This document shows positions 51,736-55,507 of a DNA stretch of 55,507 bases, one piece after another. The notes under the pieces are model-generated. The model was not told the DNA's origin. It did not search any database and saw only the letters and a program-made list of their open reading frames with translations. The stretch is from JBCCQH01 sp039024435 (GTDB lineage: Bacteria; Bacteroidota; Bacteroidia; J057; JADKCL01): contig JBCCQH010000040.1 of the NCBI GenBank assembly GCA_039024435.1, positions 1 through 55,507 on the forward strand, in the 5' to 3' direction. A program made the position numbers and the translations under genes. The stretch's first letter is position 1, and the number at the start of each line of letters is the position of its first letter.

Positions 51736-52866
51736 ATGAGAACCATCGGCACGACCCACCGAGGCTACTTCAATGACCGGTGCATCACCCAGGTTCCGCA
51801 CACGGATTATCGGGTGGTACGGGCGCCGAATGCCTTTCGCCTGCCCAATGGGCTTTGGTTTCGGCTGACGGGGCGGATCCACCACCGGTGGCTGAACTCG
51901 CACTGGTCGGCGCGGCGGGGGGGGATCGCCCTGTTGCACTTGCTGAACGGGATTCACCGGGGGCGGCAGCCCTGGGTGACTACGTTTGAGACCTACTTGC
52001 CCCGCTGGGGAGCCTACGGCTACGGGCGGATCGAAGGCGGGTTAAAGCACTTAGTGCAGCCCAATTGCCACCGGCTCATTGCGCTTTCGGAATGTGCCCG
52101 GCGCATCCAAGAGCAGTTTTTGGCGGATTACGCGGCTTACCGGGCGGAAATTTTGGCGAAGGTCCAGGTCATCGGCCCGCCACAAGCCTTGAAGGTGCAG
52201 CATTACGGAGAAAAAGAACTGGCACCGGACCGGATCGACTTTACCCTGGTCGGGGCGGATTTTTTTCGCAAGGGCGGCCTGGAATTGCTGCGTGCGTTTG
52301 CGCGGGTACTTCAGCGGGGAGCACCCGTCCGGTTCAACATCGTCTCCCGACTACAATACGGCGATTATGCTTCCCAGACCGGACCGCAGGATTTGGCGGT
52401 GGCCCAACAGATCATTGCCCGCCATCCCGGCGCAATTGTCCACCACTCCACCCTGCCCAATCCCGAGGTACTGGCCCTGTTTCGGCGGACCCACGTGGGC
52501 CTGTTGCCAACCTGGGGCGATACCTACGGATTTTCGGTACTCGAAGCCCAGGCAAATGCCTGTCCGGTGATCACCACCGACTTGCGCGCACTGCCGGAAA
52601 TCAACGGTGCGGACCGCGGCTGGCTCATTTCCGTGGAGAAGGACAGTTGGGGAAACGCCGTACTGAATACCGAGATCCAGCGCCGCAAATACGCGGCTGC
52701 CCTCACCGATCACCTGGAGGCCCTGATCGAGCAAATTGTTGCCCACCCGGAACAAATCGCCCACAAAGGCGCCGCGGCCCTCGATTACGTGCGCCGGAAC
52801 CACAATCCCCACCGCATCGCCGCCCAAATCGCCGCGGTCTACGATGCCGCGCTCGGCCCCGAATAG
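51736..52866 (+). CDS. Glycosyltransferase family 4 (GT-B)
   Basis: 376 aa, cytoplasmic. The C-terminal nucleotide-sugar domain has DFTLVGADFFRKGGLELLRA and the YGFSVLEAQANACPVITTDL motif with the donor-binding Glu. The sugar and acceptor are unknown. Six bases after the large exported protein, so in the same run. Confidence 0.88.
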   Translation: MRTIGTTHRGYFNDRCITQVPHTDYRVVRAPNAFRLPNGLWFRLTGRIHHRWLNSHWSARRGGIALLHLLNGIHRGRQPWVTTFETYLPRWGAYGYGRIEGGLKHLVQPNCHRLIALSECARRIQEQFLADYAAYRAEILAKVQVIGPPQALKVQHYGEKELAPDRIDFTLVGADFFRKGGLELLRAFARVLQRGAPVRFNIVSRLQYGDYASQTGPQDLAVAQQIIARHPGAIVHHSTLPNPEVLALFRRTHVGLLPTWGDTYGFSVLEAQANACPVITTDLRALPEINGADRGWLISVEKDSWGNAVLNTEIQRRKYAAALTDHLEALIEQIVAHPEQIAHKGAAALDYVRRNHNPHRIAAQIAAVYDAALGPE

Positions 52867-52990
52867 TTTGAACGGGTAATTACATTCGGTTTTTTATTTG
52901 CGCGTATGCCCGTATTTTAGTTTTTTGGTTCATCAAGCCAGAATAACAATTGATTATCAGGCCCATGCATACCCCAGTGACGACCCGCCC

Positions 52991-54004
52991 TTGAGAACCG
53001 TAGAGATATACCAACTGACAGATGACGAATGGGAAGCTCTATTTGCCATGCGCAAGGCGATCCACCGGAAGTATCGTCCCAAAGTCCGGGCGGCCATTGC
53101 GGAGATGGACCTGGAAAAATTCCGCACCGTCAGCCTGCAATCGGTTCGCACCCTGAAAGCCCGGGAGTTTATCTTCTTTCACGACGAAAATAGCGATCCT
53201 TTCGGCTGGATGCGGGCTTTTGCCGGCAATGAGCACTTGCAGTTTCAGCACGATACCATCGAGGAGTCGGTGCCCGACGAGATGCTGCGGGGCATTGCCG
53301 AATCGTTGCTCCTCACGGTTCGCGAGGCTCCGGACAAGGTATTCATCACGGGTTGTTCTGACCCCCGGCTGGTCAATGCGGTGCGCAAATTGACGCCGGT
53401 GAAAGAAGCCCCTCTGCTGATTATGCAATTGCGCCGGGAAAATCTAAACCGGGAAATCATGCGGAAATGGGCGGCTCAGGCGGCGGAATGGAAAGGAAAA
53501 TTGCGGTTCGAATTTGTGCAAGATTGCCCGGAAGAATATCTGGACGCCTACGCCGACCTGCAAAACCAACTGCTCCACGACATGCCGATGGATGGCGGCC
53601 CGGTGGAATACAATTCCTGGAACCCGGAGGGCCTGCGCCGCATCAACCGCTTCAATTCCGAGAACAATCAGACTTCGTACTCAATTTTTGTGTTTGACAC
53701 CTACGGCAAACTCGTCGGAAATAGCGACATGGTGATCCGCCGGCAGCCCCTGCGCTTGCAACAGGGCATGACGGGCCTACTTCCGGAATACCGGGGAAAG
53801 GGACTCGCTAAGATATTGAAAGGATTGATGACTGAGCGGGTGGTACAAGATTTTCCCGATCTGGACTACATCACGACGACCACCAGTCCCCTGAACAAGG
53901 CGATGCAAGCGATCAATTTCAACATTGGGTTTACGGTGGAAAAGACGATGTACGAATTTGTCTTGCGCCAGGAAAAATTAGAAGCGTTTCGCACCGACCA
54001 GTAG
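52991..54004 (+). CDS. GNAT-family N-acetyltransferase, TTG start likely
   Basis: 337 aa from TTG 52991 (reads as MRTVEIYQLTDDEWEALF). The frame is open back to TTG 52898, but no ATG occurs before 53047, so the start is uncertain. The C-terminal GNAT domain has LLPEYRGKGLAKILKGLM, an acetyl-CoA P-loop of the R-G-x-G-x-A type, and ITTTTSPLNKAMQAINFNIG, the usual end. The N-terminal half is probably a degenerate second GNAT domain. Substrate unknown. Last gene of the plus-strand run. Confidence 0.75.
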   Translation: MRTVEIYQLTDDEWEALFAMRKAIHRKYRPKVRAAIAEMDLEKFRTVSLQSVRTLKAREFIFFHDENSDPFGWMRAFAGNEHLQFQHDTIEESVPDEMLRGIAESLLLTVREAPDKVFITGCSDPRLVNAVRKLTPVKEAPLLIMQLRRENLNREIMRKWAAQAAEWKGKLRFEFVQDCPEEYLDAYADLQNQLLHDMPMDGGPVEYNSWNPEGLRRINRFNSENNQTSYSIFVFDTYGKLVGNSDMVIRRQPLRLQQGMTGLLPEYRGKGLAKILKGLMTERVVQDFPDLDYITTTTSPLNKAMQAINFNIGFTVEKTMYEFVLRQEKLEAFRTDQ

Positions 54005-54080
54005 GCAAGGCGCTGGGATCAACGCTGCGGCTTTTTCCCCGGACACTGCTTTCGGCGCTTATCCTATCCACAAATCGATC

Positions 54081-54551
54081 CTATTCCGCGGGCTGGGAAG
54101 CCTGCTCCTCTTCTACGATGATTTCTTCAATCAAATTGATCACGTCGGGCGCGGGCTCGTCGTGGGACAGGCGTTTGAGTTGCAGCGATTCGATCATAGA
54201 CCGCAGGTTTTGGTCAAGATTCATCTTTTGGAAGTACTCGCGGTAGCGCATGAGAATCCAAAATTCTAGGGTGCGCTCGATCCGCGCGACCCAACGCTCG
54301 GGAAAAAACGCCGAGAAAAAGCCGAAAATATTTCCTGAGATGTAGAACAGGCGCGCGTACCAAGCCGGACGTAGGCCACGACGGCGCAGCAAATCGTTGA
54401 GAAATGCGGCGTGTTTTGCCTTGCGTTCACGGAGGTATTGCATCCGCTCTTTGTTGATTCCCCACTGTCGGTACCATCCGAGCCGCATGGACTCACGGGC
54501 ATGGAGGTCCTTAATGAAAAATTCGGTTCGTCTTTTGAGATCTACTGCCAT
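54081..54551 (-). CDS. Helical protein, possibly ferritin-like/COQ7-like
   Basis: 156 aa. FIKDLHARESMRLGWYRQWG, RERKAKHAAFLNDLLRRRGL and RIERTLEFWILMRYREYFQK resemble the order of helices in demethoxyubiquinone hydroxylases (Coq7). However, the expected ExxH and C-terminal ExxH iron ligands are only partly kept (KAKH; LEFWILMRY). It may be a membrane-associated relative without the diiron site, or another family. Ends in an acidic tail. The plus-strand GNAT gene is convergent. Confidence 0.55.
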   Translation of the reverse strand: MAVDLKRRTEFFIKDLHARESMRLGWYRQWGINKERMQYLRERKAKHAAFLNDLLRRRGLRPAWYARLFYISGNIFGFFSAFFPERWVARIERTLEFWILMRYREYFQKMNLDQNLRSMIESLQLKRLSHDEPAPDVINLIEEIIVEEEQASQPAE

Positions 54552-54800
54552 TCAGGTACGGGTCAGTTGCGAAATTAGGTACAAAAGTTTTTCCCGGAAA
54601 CCCCGTTGCGCGAATTTTTACAATGGATTCGCTCCCGGCAATTTCCTTTTTTGGAATATAACCAATTTCAAAACTTCCTGAAAGTATGAACGTGCGGACT
54701 AGGCCGATTTCTTCAGGGAAAAAACCGGAATGGCAGGAGGAAACATTTTTAGCTTACGGGTGAACCTACCCGTGGATTTTTACTTCGTTGACGAATCCGA

Positions 54801-55046
54801 TCAAACGCCTTTGTGCGATCCGTCGCAGAAAGGCGAACTACTGGACGCTTTGCAACTGCACATCCAATAGGTTTTCTTCTCATTGATCTCAACTTTCTGC
54901 GGGACGAAGCCTTTGCCTTTGTGCGAACCATCGCAAAACGGCTGCTTAGTACTTTCCCCACACGAACACCACCAGTACGTGCCTGGTTCCAATTCAACCC
55001 CGATAGGAGCTTTCGAGGCCACAGTAGCCTTCTTTTCTTCCGACAT
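54801..55046 (-). CDS. CDGSH iron-sulfur domain protein (two motifs)
   Basis: 81 aa with two complete CxC-x8-CDGSH motifs: C27, C29, C38, H42 and C63, C65, C74, H78. Each should bind a [2Fe-2S] cluster as in mitoNEET-type proteins, so the protein probably carries two clusters in one chain. Cytoplasmic; redox or cluster transfer role unknown. Both motifs are perfect, so it is unlikely to be decayed. Confidence 0.93.
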   Translation of the reverse strand: MSEEKKATVASKAPIGVELEPGTYWWCSCGESTKQPFCDGSHKGKGFVPQKVEINEKKTYWMCSCKASSSSPFCDGSHKGV

Positions 55047-55397
55047 AATGGATCTAAAATTAGTTCAATTCTTCTTATAGCTAAGATACTTGTTTAAGTA
55101 TTCAATCCAAAACTTGAACAAAATAAATTCGGGCATCTCCTAAATCCTTCAAACAAGGATTTCGCGAGGTCCGTTATCTAATTTACCCAATCAAAATGAT
55201 CAAAAAAAGATTTCGTTCAAATACGAGGCATTGTAGCGTGCTTCAATCGCAAAATTAAGCATCTATAAAAAAGCGATTATTCGAGTAAAATTTTTAGATA
55301 GGCTGCAAGGTAAGCTCACGGAAAAGTTTAATTATTCAAGGCAACAAAAATTCGACTTCGGTTTGTTGGCCGGGTCAATATAAATATAACCATGCAC
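55047..55397. other. AT-rich intergenic region, no gene seen
   Basis: 351 bases, markedly AT-rich. A weak ATACTT-GTTT-AAGTAT hairpin at 55086-55101 lies 40 bases before the CDGSH start. The minus strand has TAATTTTA (7/8 to the -7 box) near 55060-55067. No other feature supported. Confidence 0.5.
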
Positions 55398-55507
55398 TCA
55401 CCACAGCCACGCCAACGAAAAGAGATTGACCCACCCGAAAACCAGAATTGAAATACTCAGATCCGGGCGTATGCGGTAGATGTAGCGCCGATGAGCGCGT
55501 AGGTAGA
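55398..55507 (-). CDS. C-terminal end of a probable membrane protein, partial
   Basis: A minus-strand frame enters from the right edge and ends at TGA (55400-55398). Its last residues read YLRAHRRYIYRIRPDLS then ISILVFGWVNLFSLAWLW, a basic stretch followed by a hydrophobic helix. Only 35 codons are visible, so the family is unknown; the other two frames are less protein-like. Confidence 0.4.
   Translation of the reverse strand, partial: YLRAHRRYIYRIRPDLSISILVFGWVNLFSLAWLW

Noticed and set aside
54755..54775. ACGGGT-GAACCT-ACCCGT inverted repeat after the CDGSH gene
   Set aside because: Six-base stem without a T-run on the gene's strand; could be chance.
1..55507. tRNA, rRNA, CRISPR arrays, transposase genes, replication origin
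   Set aside because: Looked for on both strands; no cloverleaf, repeat-spacer pattern, DDE/HUH transposase or DnaA-box cluster was recognised by eye.

Overview
The window is a high-GC Bacteroidota chromosome segment, most likely from a marine or activated-sludge Saprospiria/Lewinella-type lineage. The phylum rests on type IX secretion (T9SS) sorting tails on two secreted proteins (42920-44155 and 46628-48460), Bacteroidota-type promoters (TTG-N20-TAnnTTTG) in front of ribosomal genes, and the near absence of Shine-Dalgarno sequences. The order-level guess is weak.

Left edge (1-4356, minus): one uninterrupted reading frame of at least 1452 codons that runs off the window. It has a DUF4157 domain (the 'eCIS core' domain of extracellular contractile injection system loci) with an intact HEVTH motif, three peptidoglycan-binding-like repeats, a long helical middle, and a C-terminal domain that looks like the pesticin/T4-lysozyme muramidase fold. 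This is the most novel item: a candidate injected or secreted cell-wall-degrading effector. Any injection-system genes would lie beyond the left edge.

4524-21123 is a housekeeping and cell-envelope stretch: RF1 (prfA), a small exported protein, a DUF5995 protein, a repeat-rich intergenic island, a PolX/PHP protein with a decayed polymerase site, a TIM-barrel-like lipoprotein, two tandem DUF4412-like exported proteins, an AlkC-type DNA glycosylase, PBP1A, an AftA-like polyprenyl-phosphate glycosyltransferase, a lipoprotein fusing HEAT repeats to a cyclophilin, and a TerB-like protein.

21276-39348 (minus) is the merged str-S10-spc-alpha ribosomal cluster, rpsL-rpsG-fusA-rpsJ through rpoA-rplQ: 33 genes including rpmJ, secY, map and infA, with no tuf. 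A promoter is visible before rpsL, a second internal one before rpsD, and a terminator after rplQ.

39504-55046 is mixed: prmC (which methylates the RF1 encoded at the left), xerD, aroQ, a T9SS cargo, a stand-alone Ycf46 N-terminal domain, a flavin reductase-like and SOUL pair, and a plus-strand run 46628-54004 (propeller/PKD T9SS cargo, lipoprotein, large exported protein, GT4 glycosyltransferase, acetyltransferase). It ends with a helical COQ7-like protein, a double-CDGSH protein, and the C-terminus of a probable membrane protein at the right edge. No tRNA, rRNA, CRISPR array, IS element or prophage was recognised.
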